A stretch of 8,439 nucleotides of DNA from NCBI GenBank assembly GCA_905234775.1, contig CAJOJC010000095.1:1-8439 (forward strand), given 5' to 3'. The notes under the pieces are model-generated. The model ran no database searches. It saw only the letters and a list, made by a program, of their open reading frames with translations, and had not been told where the DNA came from. Shown piece after piece: positions 1-6,654 of this stretch; within the stretch, counting starts at the first letter, position 1; the number at the start of each line of letters is the position of its first letter. Both the position numbers and the translations under genes were made by a program. This DNA comes from an uncultured Bacteroidales bacterium. GTDB taxonomy: Bacteria > Bacteroidota > Bacteroidia > Bacteroidales > UBA932.

Positions 1-72
1 CGCGAACTGCTGGATGTTCCCGCCCCACTCACTCAAAATCAAAATGTCAATGAACTTGAATTAAACTTTTAA
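1..72 (+). CDS. C-terminal end of an unidentified protein (cut by window start)
   Basis: Frame 1 is open from the first base to a TAA at 70-72, giving a 23-residue tail that ends in NVNELELNF. The tail is polar and acidic with no motif I recognise. I treat it as the end of a gene because it is read in full up to a clean stop and because the sequence character changes right after it. The same frame continues downstream as a decayed metallophosphoesterase, so this stop may lie close to a deletion or insertion junction. The window is too short to tell what the gene is. It could also be a chance open stretch. Confidence 0.4.
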   Translation, partial: RELLDVPAPLTQNQNVNELELNF

Positions 73-555
73 ACCAAAATTTATCGCATCAGTAGTAATG
101 TAGAATTATTCTTCACGACTCTATGGACACGTATTAACCCGGTCTTTCTATGTGCTATCCAGCGTGGGATGAATGATTTCCGTCGTTGCAGGCTTGATGG
201 TACATGTCTGACTGCTCACGAGGTGAGTATACTGCACGATATAAGTAGAGATTGGCTTGTGGCTTCACTCAAATCGTCAGATGCGACTAGATAGATAGTT
301 GTGACTCATCATTGTCCGACAGAACGAAAGGAATTTAATAAGTACCCAGGAGGGCCTTTAAATTCGGCATTTCAAGTGAATCTCGATTCTTTCATAGAAC
401 AATCTGGTGCCGATTATTGGATTTATGGCCACACTCATTATGCTGGCGGTAGTGGAACAGTCATTGGCAAGACAAAGTTAATTTGCAACCAAATGGGCTA
501 TGTGAATTATGGTGAGGATGGTGATTATGTGAGTGATATGGTAATAGAGGTTTAA
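73..555 (+). pseudogene. Decayed metallophosphoesterase (5' truncated, in-frame amber stop)
   Basis: Frame 1 from about 97 reads as the C-terminal half of a calcineurin-like metallophosphoesterase. It shows NVELFFTTLWTRINP, then GMNDFR, a WL segment (DWLVASL), VVTHHCPT at about 298-321, and WIYGHTH at about 418-438 before NQMGYVNYGE. In this family the THH and GHTH histidines bind the catalytic metals. The N-terminal metal ligands (DxH, GD, GNH) are absent: the reading begins straight after the stop of the preceding partial gene. An in-frame TAG lies at 292-294, just before IVVTHH. Related proteins usually have a charged residue there, so a single AAG to TAG change is a likely cause. The longest intact piece is a GTG-started 84-residue reading at 301-555, which lacks half the active site and is unlikely to be functional. 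The stop abuts the next gene. Confidence 0.8.
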
Positions 556-573
556 ATGTATGAGGAGAGAGTT

Positions 574-1995
574 ATGACACTGGAATATATTCAGAAGACT
601 ACGGAGTATCAGGTCTTTGAGAGGAAAAGCGCCAAGATTGATGCAAAAGCTCTGGCGGTATCGCTTATTGCCTTTGCAAATGCTGATGGAGGTACAGTCG
701 CTATAGGAGTAGAGGATGATGGTGAACTGACAGGGGTAGATGGAGCGCAAAAACATCTTAATGATTTGTTGCGGGCCGGCTTGGATTATTGTGAGCCTTC
801 ACTCTTGACTACTCAGGAGTATATGGAAGTCATTGATTCAAAAGGACGTAAAAACCATATTGTATTGATGCGGGTTTCCCCGAGTATGAAAGTTCACGCC
901 AACCAAGCTGATGAGGTATATTATAGAGTTGGGGATAAATCGAAGAAGATGAACTTTGCTCAACGCACCCATTTAATGTATGCGAAGGGGGAGAAATATT
1001 TCGAGAATGCTCCGGTTCACGACGCTAAGATGGATGATCTCGATATGGGTTTAGTAGATGATTATACAAAGAGACTTAATTATAATAAAGGAGCCGAGTC
1101 CTTTATTCGAGAGAATGGATTCGTTACCAAAATCGAAGATTTTCATGGTCAAACCAGAACATATTTGACTAGCGCGGCCATTCTATTATTTGCCAAGAAT
1201 CCACAACGATTTTTCCCAAGGGCCAGAGTCAGAATAATACGGTATGAGGGGACGGAGGCTAAAGTAGGACGAGAAATGAACGTGATAAAAGACGTCTCGT
1301 TTGAAGGCCCCATTCGAGATCTAACAAGACAAGTGCTAGACTATGTTAGAACACAGGTTAAGGAACATACATACTTGGGAGCAGATGGGTTCTTCAGAAC
1401 AGATGAGCAATATCCTGAATTTTGTTGGACCGAGGTCTGTGTTAATGCAATTTGCCACAGAGATTATAGCATTATGGGCACTGATATACAGGTTAAGATT
1501 TTTGACGATCATATTACTGTGGATAGTCCTGGCATATTACCAGGTCTTGTCAGGCCCAATAATATCCGACATACTCACTTCTCAAGAAATCCAAAGATTG
1601 CATATTATATGCACGCATATGAGCTGGTAAAAGAATTCGGTGAAGGTGTGGATAGAATGTATCGAGAAATGGCCGCGGTCGGTTCCCCCGCCCCAGAGAT
1701 TAAGCAGGAGGACTTTATGGTTTATGCGACTATACGTGAAAAAAATATGGCCATAAGGGGAATAAATGAGGGAATAAATGAGGGAATAAATGAGGGAATA
1801 AATGAGGGAATAAAAAAGAGACTATCGGCAACATATAATATTATAAAGACCCATCCCGGGTGCAACGTCCCCCTGATTGCTAAAGAGACTGGTATCCCAA
1901 TTAAGACGATAGAACGCCATGTGCGAGAACTTATGGCAAATAAAAAGATAATACATCGCGGTAGTAATAAGGATGGGGGATACTATGCGCAGTAG
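574..1995 (+). CDS. AlbA_2 (Schlafen-type) domain protein with GHKL-like ATPase region and C-terminal winged helix
   Basis: This belongs to the COG2865 group, often labelled RecG-related or ATP-binding transcriptional regulators. Numbering below counts from the upstream ATG at 556. An AlbA_2 putative nucleic-acid-binding domain covers about residues 16-130 (FERKSA, AFANADGGTVAIGVEDDGE, YYRVGDKSKKM). A HATPase_c_4-like region covers about 285-385, with an N-box-like EVCVNAICHRDYS, then SPGILPG and EFGEGVDRMYREM. Four perfect GINE repeats occupy 402-417. A winged helix at about 421-479 includes PLIAKETGIPIKTIERHVREL. I prefer the ATG at 574 because GAGGAGAG lies just upstream. The ATG at 556 directly abuts the previous stop and is the alternative. 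Length is normal for the family and no frame damage is seen. The protein is probably a DNA- or RNA-binding regulator; its target is unknown. Some relatives lie near defence or mobile loci, but nothing here proves such a role. Confidence 0.85.
   Translation: MTLEYIQKTTEYQVFERKSAKIDAKALAVSLIAFANADGGTVAIGVEDDGELTGVDGAQKHLNDLLRAGLDYCEPSLLTTQEYMEVIDSKGRKNHIVLMRVSPSMKVHANQADEVYYRVGDKSKKMNFAQRTHLMYAKGEKYFENAPVHDAKMDDLDMGLVDDYTKRLNYNKGAESFIRENGFVTKIEDFHGQTRTYLTSAAILLFAKNPQRFFPRARVRIIRYEGTEAKVGREMNVIKDVSFEGPIRDLTRQVLDYVRTQVKEHTYLGADGFFRTDEQYPEFCWTEVCVNAICHRDYSIMGTDIQVKIFDDHITVDSPGILPGLVRPNNIRHTHFSRNPKIAYYMHAYELVKEFGEGVDRMYREMAAVGSPAPEIKQEDFMVYATIREKNMAIRGINEGINEGINEGINEGIKKRLSATYNIIKTHPGCNVPLIAKETGIPIKTIERHVRELMANKKIIHRGSNKDGGYYAQ
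1759..1812 (+). repeat. 12-bp tandem repeat (GGAATAAATGAG x4 plus a half unit)
   Basis: Four perfect copies of GGAATAAATGAG run from 1759 to 1806, followed by GGAATA at 1807-1812. In frame they encode GINE four times and then GI. They form a hinge between the ATPase-like region and the winged helix. Because the unit is a multiple of three, copy-number change by slippage would alter linker length without breaking the frame. Similar NEG(I/V) repeats are known to me from other members of this protein group. Confidence 0.95.
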
Positions 1996-1998
1996 TAA

Positions 1999-2397
1999 TT
2001 AATCACATATAATAATAGCATTTGTGTGATATCGCTCGTTAGAGCAACGCTTGATGATGTAGTGGGAGGCGCGGCGGGAGCCGAGGGCTTTGACGAAGAT
2101 CTTCTTAATTCGGGAGACGTTGGAGTAAAAGACTATTCTGGACTCGGCGCAAAGCGACTCTAACGCCCTCTCTTGTGTCTCTCGGCTCTCATAGCGGGAT
2201 TCCTGCGCATAGATCTGACACAATTCTTTCCAGTGATAAAGCAAGTTGTCTGATTGAATCCCCTCCGGGTGCGAAAGAAATAGTCGGTACAGAGTGCGTT
2301 CAGTTGGGTTGAGATAAATGGACACGCCTTCATCAGGCAGTTCAATATGTCCCCGTCGTTCCCTAAACCGTACTGGATATGTCTTCTTTCGTACCAT
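1999..2397 (-). CDS. Small hypothetical protein, probably winged-helix DNA-binding
   Basis: The product is a 132-residue soluble protein with no signal peptide or membrane segment. The central part (IYLNPTERTLYRLFLSHPEGI, about residues 27-47) resembles the start of an OmpR/PhoB-type effector domain (LTPTE...LLL..PG). The later segment SNVSRIKKIFVKALG, followed by SHYIIK, fits the recognition helix and wing of such a domain. I recall similar short proteins of unknown role in Bacteroidales accessory regions, so a transcriptional regulator is a reasonable inference. The gene converges on the AlbA_2 gene with only 3 bp between the two stop codons. A perfect 14-bp palindrome ends one base upstream of the ATG, which suggests autoregulation. 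An overlapping minus-strand reading at 2160-2528 was rejected. The gene is likely real, but its function is unproven. Confidence 0.65.
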   Translation of the reverse strand: MVRKKTYPVRFRERRGHIELPDEGVSIYLNPTERTLYRLFLSHPEGIQSDNLLYHWKELCQIYAQESRYESRETQERALESLCAESRIVFYSNVSRIKKIFVKALGSRRASHYIIKRCSNERYHTNAIIICD

Positions 2398-2398
2398 T

Positions 2399-2412
2399 TT
2401 ATTCGCGAATAA
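2399..2412. promoter_or_regulatory. Perfect 14-bp palindrome at the start of the putative regulator gene
   Basis: TTATTCGCGAATAA is its own reverse complement and lies one base from the start codon (2395-2397) of the minus-strand putative winged-helix gene. A dimeric repressor could bind here and block its own transcription or translation initiation. This is inferred from position and symmetry only. Confidence 0.5.
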
Positions 2413-2419
2413 CGAAAGA

Positions 2420-2453
2420 AATAGCCGTGTAAAAAAGTGTTTACACGGCTATT
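2420..2453 (-). terminator. Strong hairpin, likely terminator of the 2492-2935 lipoprotein gene
   Basis: A perfect 14-bp stem (AATAGCCGTGTAAA at 2420-2433 pairing with 2440-2453) closes a 6-base loop. On the minus strand it lies about 40 bases after the lipoprotein stop and is followed by the T-rich run TTTCTTTCG. That suits a rho-independent terminator, although the T tract is interrupted. It lies between two minus-strand genes, so it could also insulate the downstream regulator gene or act on its leader. Confidence 0.65.
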
Positions 2454-2491
2454 AATTGTAAGAATCCCGGATGGCCGGGTAGAAGAATAAT

Positions 2492-2935
2492 CTAGTACAT
2501 CTGTACGGTAGAGATTACCGGGAACCACTCAGTCCAGTAGTCTTCCACTTCGTCGACCATGTCGATATGGGTACTGGCTTCGACGAGGATGGGACGGAGA
2601 TGGCCGGTCTTGTTTGCCGGGATAGTGACGTAGAATGTGTAGATTCTGGCGTCTTCGCCCGGATCGTACTCGCTGTGGACATCGTCAGGCTCGAGGGCTT
2701 CGGTAGCTACGCCGTCGATGATAAGACGGTAGACGAAGTCGAACTTGCGGGTGATGTTCTTGGTCTCGTACCAGACGTACTTATACTGTACCGGGAACTG
2801 GCCGCCGAGTGCTGAGATTGTCCAATCGATAGTGTCATCGTAGAATGCGGGCTCCTCATAGTCGTAGTCGCCGCAAGATGACAGCATGCCAAGAGCAAGA
2901 GTCAAGGCTGCAACAATGGAAAAAAATCTTTTCAT
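2492..2935 (-). CDS. Hypothetical lipoprotein with acidic N-terminus
   Basis: The product has 147 residues when started at the ATG at 2933-2935. That start places a textbook signal peptide at the N-terminus: MKRFF, a hydrophobic core, then LSSC with the lipid-modified Cys at residue 21. An upstream ATG at 2956 would add seven residues before the signal and is less likely. After the Cys comes GDYDYEEP, an acidic stretch like the lipoprotein export signals of Bacteroidota, so surface display is possible. The mature part alternates hydrophobic and polar residues (FPVQYKYVWYE, FDFVYRLIIDG, IYTFYVTIP), which suggests a small beta-sandwich domain. I do not recognise a named family. The gene lies 37 bp downstream of hppA on the same strand and may be co-transcribed with it. 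Confidence 0.75.
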   Translation of the reverse strand: MKRFFSIVAALTLALGMLSSCGDYDYEEPAFYDDTIDWTISALGGQFPVQYKYVWYETKNITRKFDFVYRLIIDGVATEALEPDDVHSEYDPGEDARIYTFYVTIPANKTGHLRPILVEASTHIDMVDEVEDYWTEWFPVISTVQMY

Positions 2936-2972
2936 ATCTAAAATTTTAATTTTCACTAGTCAAAAATCAGGC

Positions 2973-5157
2973 CTAGAACAGGACAGTCACTCCTGCCATC
3001 ACGATGGAAACCATCGACATCAGCTTAATCAAAATATTCAGCGAAGGCCCGGAGGTATCCTTGAACGGGTCGCCTACGGTATCTCCTACCACAGTAGCGT
3101 GATGAGAAGGGGAGTTCTTGCCTCCGAAGTGGCCTTCCTCTACGAACTTCTTCGCATTGTCCCAGGCACCGCCCGAGTTGGCGAGGAAGATAGCGAGAAC
3201 GAAGCCCGCTCCGAGGCCTCCGGTAAGAAGTCCGATAACGCCTGCAGGGCCGAGAAGGATACCTACGAGCATCGGAACTACGATAGCAAGAACTGAAGGA
3301 AAGATCATCTCGTGCTGAGCTGCCTTTGTCGAAATCCTGACACAGTTAGTGTAGTCCGGGCGCTGCTTTCCTTCGAGGATGCCGGCGATCTCGCGGAACT
3401 GCCTGCGGATCTCTACGACCATCTTCTCTGCCGCACGTCCAACTGCGTTCATAGTAAGTCCGCAGAACAGGAACGCCATCATAGAGCCGATGAAAACGCC
3501 TACCAGAACCTTCGGGTTCATAAGGCTGATGTCGTAGTAATTAACTATATCGGTGATCGAAGCGTTAACGGTCTCTACGAGGTGGTCGCCGACCTGGATA
3601 GCAGTCTTTCCGATATGCCCAAGGCCGATCTTGATCTCCTCGATATACGAGGCGAGGAGGGCGAGGGCGGTGAGGGCGGCGGAACCGATGGCGAAGCCTT
3701 TACCCGTCGCGGCCGTGGTGTTTCCGAGCGAATCGAGGATATCGGTCTTTTCGCGGACCGACGGGTCAAGCTCGCTCATCTGGGCATTGCCGCCCGCATT
3801 GTCGGCGATGGGGCCGTATGCGTCGGTGGCGAGGGTGATGCCCAGGGTCGAGAGCATGCCCACGGCGGCAATCGAGATGCCGTAGAGACCGAGGCTCAGG
3901 GTGTCCGCGCTGAAGTGGAATCCGGTCGCGAAGCCGTAAGCCAGCAGAATTGCGCATGCGATGGTGATGACCGGGATGGCGGTCGAGATCATTCCAAGTC
4001 CCACGCCGCCGATAATCACGGTCGCGGGGCCGGTCTGCGAGCTCTCAGCGAGCTTCTGGGTCGGCTTGTAAGAGTGTGAGGTGTAGTATTCGGTGACCTT
4101 GCCGATGATAACGCCGGCGAGCAGACCGCTGATCACGGACAGCGACAGGCGCCACCACTCAGGAAGCCCGTTCTCCGCCTTGAAGCCGAGCAGGTAGAAG
4201 ACTCCGAAGGTCAGCGCGCCGATGAGGATGGCGGCCAGGTTCGTTCCCACGGACAGCGACTTCAGGAGGTCCTTGAGCGACGCGCCCTCTTTCGTGCGGA
4301 CTGCAAAAATACCGATGACCGAAAGGACCACGCCGATCGCAGCGATGAGCATCGGGGCCATGATCGCCCTTATCTGAACGGCCGTGCCTGCGCTGAAGAA
4401 CGCCGAGGCGCCCAATCGAGCCGCAGTAGCTCTCGTACAGATCCGCGCCCATTCCGGCGACATCGCCTACGTTGTCTCCGACATTGTCCGCGATGGTCGC
4501 GGGGTTGCGCGGATCATCCTCGGGGATGTCCTGCTCCACCTTTCCAACGATGTCAGCGCCTACGTCGGCGGCCTTAGTATAGATACCGCCGCCTACGCGC
4601 GCAAACAGCGCCTGGGTCGATGCACCCATGCCGAATGTGAGCATGGTGGTGGTAATCACGACGAGCGTCTGGGCCTCGCTGGCCTCATGGACGAACGCGT
4701 TCAGCACGATCCACCAGATCGAAATATCCAGCAGGCCGAGGCCCACGACGGTCAGACCCATCACGGCGCCGCTTCTGAACGCGAGCTTAAGGCCGCTGTT
4801 CAGCGAGCGCTGGGTGGCGTTGGCCGTCCTTGCCGAGGCATATGTTGCTGTACGCATACCTACGTATCCTGCCAGACCGGAGAAGAAACCGCCGGTAAGG
4901 AATGCGAACGGTACCCAGGGGTTCTGGATATGGAGGCCATAGGCCAGAAATGCGAACAGAACCGCAAGGATAATGAATACGATAATAACTACTTTGTACT
5001 GCTGCTTCAGATAGGCCATCGCGCCCTCACGGACGTACTGGGCTATCTCTCTCATAGTCGGGGTGCCTTCGTCTTCCTTCTTCATCTGCTTGAAGAAGAT
5101 GTACGCAAACACTAGCGCGACGATCGATGCAATAGGCACCAGATAAAACAAATTCAT
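2973..5157 (-). pseudogene. hppA: K+-dependent membrane-bound pyrophosphatase (ion pump), frameshifted
   Basis: This integral membrane enzyme couples PPi hydrolysis to Na+ and/or H+ export. The first part reads from the ATG at 5155-5157 (MNLFYLVPIAS) to about 4414 and carries the substrate motif DVGADIVGKVE, then DNVGDNVGDVAGMGADLYES. The second part lies in another frame from about 4415 to the stop at 2973. It carries GASAFF, APMLIAA, DAYGPIADNAGGNAQM, GNTTAATGKGFAIGSAA, GGAWDNAKK and [17 protein letters not shown]. Alanine in GNTTAATGKG is the mark of the K+-dependent subclass, and the Glu of ADLYES is typical of Na+-type pumps. Together the parts give about 730 residues, the usual length. 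The frames switch at GSI/LGA near 4414, where about 17 bases seem to be missing, removing roughly five residues of a membrane helix next to the pump gate. The first frame then runs on as junk to 4159. The rest is well conserved, so this is either a recent mutation or a sequence error. Confidence 0.9.
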
Positions 5158-5181
5158 ACTTAAACTACTTAATACAGGCCG

Positions 5182-5189
5182 CAAATATA
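5182..5189 (-). promoter_or_regulatory. -7 box of the hppA promoter
   Basis: On the minus strand this reads TATATTTG, a full match to the Bacteroidota -7 consensus TAnnTTTG. It lies 24 bases from the hppA ATG, which would give a leader of roughly 15-20 bases. A clear -33 TTTG is not visible. Confidence 0.6.
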
Positions 5190-5202
5190 GCAATTATATT
5201 GT

Positions 5203-5210
5203 TATATTTG
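5203..5210 (+). promoter_or_regulatory. -7 box of the CYTH gene promoter
   Basis: TATATTTG matches TAnnTTTG and ends only 7 bases before the CYTH ATG at 5218, so the transcript would have almost no leader. It is the inverted repeat of the hppA -7 box, 13 bases away, so the two divergent promoters overlap. Confidence 0.6.
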
Positions 5211-5217
5211 TTCTACT

Positions 5218-5748
5218 ATGGCTTTGGAGATCGAAAGGAAGTTCCTGGTAGCAGGGGAGTACAAGTCCCTCGCGAGCGACTCGGTGCGTATTGTTCAGGG
5301 ATATCTGAACTCCGCCTCCGGCAGAACAGTCCGCGTCCGTATTCGCGGCGACAAAGGTTACCTAACCGTGAAGGGCCCCGCAACCTCTGCACCGGCTAAC
5401 CCCCAGCTATCCGTCATGGCCGACCCCGATCGGCCATCTGGGTTCACTCGTTTCGAATGGGAGATCGAAATTCCGGCGGCGGACGCCCGCGCCCTTCTGG
5501 AACTTTGCGAGCCCGGCGTTATCGACAAAACCCGCTGGCTGATTGCCGCGGGCGACGGCATCCATACCTGGGAAGTGGATGAATTCCATGGCGAAAACGA
5601 CGGTCTCGTAGTCGCTGAGATCGAACTTCGCTCCGAATCTGACTCCTTCGAGCGCCCCTCCTGGCTCGGCCCCGAAGTCACAGGCGACCGTCGCTACTAT
5701 AACTCTCAACTCACCCAGCATCCCTTCTCCTCCTGGGACAAGCGATAA
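5218..5748 (+). CDS. CYTH-domain protein (triphosphate tunnel metalloenzyme, probable inorganic triphosphatase)
   Basis: The 176-residue protein starts with EIERKFLV at residues 4-11, the ExExK signature that defines the CYTH/TTM fold. Further tunnel residues are visible: VRVRIR (38-43), LTVKGP (49-54), RFEWEIEIP (78-86), KTRW (104-107), WEVDEF (118-123), AEIEL (133-137) and GDRRYY (156-161). Enzymes of this fold bind a triphosphate and divalent metal inside a beta barrel. Short bacterial members usually hydrolyse inorganic triphosphate; adenylate cyclase or thiamine-triphosphatase activity is less likely. An Ala/Pro-rich stretch at about 55-76, between KGP and RFEWE, is longer than I expect and looks like a surface loop insertion. 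The gene is divergent from hppA, so both may serve pyrophosphate/polyphosphate turnover. Remains of a second, diverged copy lie at 6509-6589. Confidence 0.88.
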   Translation: MALEIERKFLVAGEYKSLASDSVRIVQGYLNSASGRTVRVRIRGDKGYLTVKGPATSAPANPQLSVMADPDRPSGFTRFEWEIEIPAADARALLELCEPGVIDKTRWLIAAGDGIHTWEVDEFHGENDGLVVAEIELRSESDSFERPSWLGPEVTGDRRYYNSQLTQHPFSSWDKR

Positions 5749-5804
5749 CGCGTTTCTTCGCTCCGCGTGGCGATTCGCACCACAAAACTGTCGCGTAAGG
5801 AGAC

Positions 5805-5812
5805 TAATTTTG
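5805..5812 (+). promoter_or_regulatory. -7 box upstream of the 5830 lipoprotein gene
   Basis: TAATTTTG matches TAnnTTTG and ends 17 bases before the ATG at 5830. No convincing -33 box is visible. The rest of the 81-bp gap after the CYTH gene shows nothing clear. Confidence 0.45.
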
Positions 5813-5829
5813 AAGAAAAATCACACACC

Positions 5830-6363
5830 ATGAAATCTTTCAAATTAGTCTTACTTGCAGCGGTGCTAATTGGTGCTGCGGCATGTTCCGAGGGAGGGAA
5901 ACTCGCCCCGGATAAGAAATACGGTTTTAAATATCCCACTAACTGTGTAGGAGATAAGGCTGTCTGGTGGGAGATGCACGAAAACCGCATCTGCGAAGAA
6001 CCGGTAATCTCTACCCAACAGGATGGTGATTATTACTACTGCATTTCGTACCAGGTTAAATTGGATCTGCGTAATTGCGGATTCCTCGCCATCAACGACT
6101 ATTTCAATCAGTTATTCGCTGCCGGTTATCAGTATTGGGAATACACTCCTCAAAAAATGGAAGACTTTTTTGATGAGAGCTTACATTTCATCAACTGTGA
6201 TTTGCTGCAACAAGCCGAACCTTATGAGACCTGGGGAGTAACGGCATACAAGACGGGTTGGGATATTTCCTTGTCCGGAAGCAGACGCGATGTCCACAAC
6301 GATGATAATCCCTCCCTTATCATCATCTACAGATACTACCACACCAACCCCGACGCATTGTAA
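5830..6363 (+). CDS. Hypothetical lipoprotein, aromatic- and cysteine-rich
   Basis: The product has 177 residues when started at the ATG at 5830. This start gives MKSFK, a hydrophobic core and GAAAC, with the lipidated Cys at residue 19. The upstream in-frame ATG at 5767 would put 21 charged residues before the signal peptide and overlap the likely promoter, so it was not chosen. The mature protein holds five more cysteines (TNC, RIC, YYC, RNC, INC) and many Tyr and Trp residues (VWWEM, YQYWEY). Disulfide bonds in the periplasm or at the surface are therefore possible. I recognise no family or catalytic motif. It ends with a double stop (TAATAG), 7 bases before the bcp remnant on the opposite strand. 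It is probably a monocistronic gene. Confidence 0.75.
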   Translation: MKSFKLVLLAAVLIGAAACSEGGKLAPDKKYGFKYPTNCVGDKAVWWEMHENRICEEPVISTQQDGDYYYCISYQVKLDLRNCGFLAINDYFNQLFAAGYQYWEYTPQKMEDFFDESLHFINCDLLQQAEPYETWGVTAYKTGWDISLSGSRRDVHNDDNPSLIIIYRYYHTNPDAL

Positions 6364-6370
6364 TAGCGTA

Positions 6371-6508
6371 TTAATCTAGGATTTGCCCGGCGGCGTTCTT
6401 TGTGTCTACCTTCTCGATAATGCGCTCGAGGATGCCGTTTTCATCGAAAATGAAAGTTCTGCGAAGGGTGCCGAGAGTCGTTTTCCCATACATCTTCTTC
6501 TCGCCCCA
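6371..6508 (-). pseudogene. bcp: 3' remnant of bcp thiol peroxidase (peroxiredoxin)
   Basis: The minus strand reads GAWGEKKMYGKTTLGTLRR, then TFIFDENGILERIIEKVDT, KNAAGQIL and a TAA at 6371. This matches the C-terminal third of thioredoxin-dependent thiol peroxidase (bacterioferritin comigratory protein), where YGVWGEKKMYGK, GT.R.TF and KVDTKNHA.QIL are standard. About 45 of roughly 150 residues remain. The N-terminal part with the peroxidatic cysteine is missing, so it cannot work as a peroxidase. Upstream, the frame runs directly into the reverse complement of a CYTH gene end. The residues that remain are well preserved, so the loss is probably not ancient. Confidence 0.8.
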
Positions 6509-6589
6509 TGCCCCGAGGTCACCGGCGACCGCCGCTACTACAACTCTATGCTCACCCTTCACCCCTTCTGTACCTGGCCCTCCCGCTGA
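6509..6589 (+). pseudogene. 3' remnant of a second CYTH gene
   Basis: The plus strand reads PEVTGDRRYYNSMLTLHPF, then CTWPSR and a TGA at 6587-6589. The intact CYTH protein at 5218-5748 ends PEVTGDRRYYNSQLTQHPF, then SSWDKR. The two DNA stretches are similar but differ at many third positions, so this is a diverged paralogue and not a fresh duplication. Everything upstream of PEV is gone and replaced by the bcp remnant on the other strand. It is non-functional. Confidence 0.8.
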
Positions 6590-6654
6590 TCCCAGTTGAC
6601 CTCCCGTTGACCATCACTCCAACCACCTCTGACTTTCCGCCAGACCCCTCAGGC

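Noticed and set aside
1759..1812. CRISPR-like array
   Set aside because: The units are 12 bp, contiguous and have no spacers. They are an in-frame coding minisatellite.
2466..2479. CCCGG-ATGG-CCGGG mini-hairpin just after the lipoprotein stop
   Set aside because: The stem is only 5 bp and lacks a T tract. The hairpin at 2420-2453 is a much better terminator candidate.
2160..2528. Minus-strand open frame overlapping both the putative regulator and the lipoprotein gene
   Set aside because: It runs through the strong hairpin and both neighbours, and its composition is not protein-like.
3312..4079. Long plus-strand open frame (255 codons) opposite hppA
   Set aside because: It is antisense to strongly conserved pyrophosphatase motifs and its translation is low-complexity and charged, with no family resemblance. 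It is a shadow of a GC-rich coding strand.
4384..5115. Plus-strand open frame (243 codons) opposite the N-terminal half of hppA
   Set aside because: It is antisense to conserved HppA sequence and has no recognisable domains.
5749..5785. Weak CGCG-rich hairpin after the CYTH gene as a terminator
   Set aside because: The stem is only about four pairs with no T run, so it cannot be supported.
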